Assembly (NCBI GenBank): GCA_027483895.1
Contig: JAIXTP010000002.1
Location: forward strand, 62,001-126,000
Reading direction: 5' to 3'
Length of the DNA: 64,000 nt
Origin: Hyphomicrobiales bacterium
Lineage (GTDB): Bacteria > Pseudomonadota > Alphaproteobacteria > Rhizobiales > Beijerinckiaceae
How positions within the stretch are numbered: position 1 is the first letter of the stretch; every line of letters starts with the position of its first letter. The notes beneath the pieces are model-generated. The model was not told the DNA's origin. It searched no databases and saw only the letters and a list, made by a program, of their open reading frames with translations. Of the stretch, positions 63,596 to 64,000 are shown in pieces. A program made the position numbers and the translations under genes.

Positions 63596-64000
63596 ATGTC
63601 CGACCCGACGAAGCCCGCCGACACCGAACAGACCGCGCCCGAAACCGTCGCCGCCGAAGCGCAGGGCACCGCCGAGACGGATCCGGTCGCCGCACTGACG
63701 GCCGAGAACGCCGCGCTCAAGGACAAGGTGCTGCGGACGCTCGCCGAAATGGAAAACCTTCGTCGCCGGACCGAGAAGGAAGTCGCGGATGCGCGCACCT
63801 ATGCGGTCACGGCCTTCGCGCGCGACATGCTCACCGTCGCCGACAATGTCCGCCGTGCCATCGAGAGCGTGCCCGCCGAGGGCCGCGAGGCGGAAGGCGT
63901 GAAGCCGGTCATCGACGGCGTCGAACTCACCGAGCGCGACCTTCTCAACACGCTCGAGCGCCACGGCATCCGCCGCGTCGAGCCGAGGGGCGAGCGCTTC
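63596..64000 (+). CDS. grpE: Nucleotide exchange factor GrpE, 3'-truncated by window edge
   Basis: Exchange factor for DnaK; the first 135 residues are seen. A Glu/Ala-rich disordered N-terminus, a long coiled-coil helix with AEMENLRRRTEKEVADAR, and the start of the head (GVELTERDLLNTLERHGIR). AAAGGAG is the ribosome site. It begins 102 bp after glnD. The remainder is outside the window. Confidence 0.97.
   Translation, partial: MSDPTKPADTEQTAPETVAAEAQGTAETDPVAALTAENAALKDKVLRTLAEMENLRRRTEKEVADARTYAVTAFARDMLTVADNVRRAIESVPAEGREAEGVKPVIDGVELTERDLLNTLERHGIRRVEPRGERF

Noticed and set aside
60563-63964. Open frame of over 1100 codons on the minus strand opposite glnD and grpE
   Set aside because: Same cause: the reverse frame of glnD is stop-free because of GC bias. 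The plus strand carries all GlnD domains.

Overview
The window looks like chromosomal DNA of a high-GC alphaproteobacterium, probably of the Hyphomicrobiales (Rhizobiales) or a near relative. Evidence: the C4-pathway 5-aminolevulinate synthase; the conserved order (small protein)-murA-DUF2948-hisD-UPF0262-LMW phosphatase; a tRNA-His with A73 and no extra 5' G; tripartite tricarboxylate (TTT) and Liv ABC uptake systems; and an NnrS/CcoG/NirK nitrogen-oxide cluster. Both strands are densely coded. No prophage, insertion sequence, CRISPR array or rRNA operon was seen. No gene-free stretch exceeds 300 bases; the 332 bases between hemA and the autotransporter gene hold a tRNA and a terminator.

Layout. 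1-2002: end of def, then fmt and truA (translation start and tRNA modification). 2003-7497: a LysR regulator divergent from glcDEF (glycolate oxidase) and a small winged-helix gene. 7552-10618: a TTT uptake system (minus strand). 10727-13610: an SbtA-type permease divergent from a TerC protein, then azlCD. 13607-17896: a minus-strand housekeeping block (51-aa protein, murA, DUF2948, hisD, UPF0262, LMW phosphatase). 18095-19547: hemA and tRNA-Thr. 19657-23886: an autotransporter-like outer-membrane protein divergent from a sensor kinase/FixJ-type regulator pair, with a FixJ-like inverted repeat between. 23909-31148: a nine-EF-hand protein divergent from a nitrite reductase carrying an extra N-terminal cupredoxin domain, a TsdA-like dihaem cytochrome, bfd-bfr (iron storage) and an RTX repeat protein. 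31325-37610: MFS exporter, a large PAS histidine kinase, a phasin and a Lys/Pro/Ala-rich phasin-like protein. 37733-43937: tRNA-His, then a nitrogen-oxide cluster (DUF1858, Crp/Fnr regulator, second nirK, pseudoazurin, ccoG, nnrS, DUF411). 43942-49946: a minus-strand operon with a BigR/SqrR-like thiol sensor (ArsR family, DUF2892, 39-aa membrane peptide, group II truncated haemoglobin, AhpD-like, rhodanese), divergent from an RND efflux pair. 49965-54572: livKGFHM. 54821-58933: a periplasmic MBL-fold protein and a second TTT system. 58994-64000: HisKA_2 kinase/REC pair, glnD and the start of grpE.

How the parts fit. The most coherent accessory theme is respiration and detoxification of nitrogen oxides and sulfur species. 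Three TTG-N8-CAA (FNR/NnrR-type) sites lie exactly upstream of nirK, pseudoazurin and the DUF1858 gene, beside a cysteine-free Crp/Fnr regulator. Pseudoazurin would feed electrons to NirK, CcoG and the DUF411 protein would handle copper, and NnrS would protect against NO. The second nirK, 14 kb away, lacks such a site and shares its promoter region with the EF-hand protein, which suggests different control. The BigR-like operon adds a persulfide-linked haemoglobin/thiol module. Carbon overflow (phasins) and organic-acid, glycolate and amino-acid uptake make up most of the rest.
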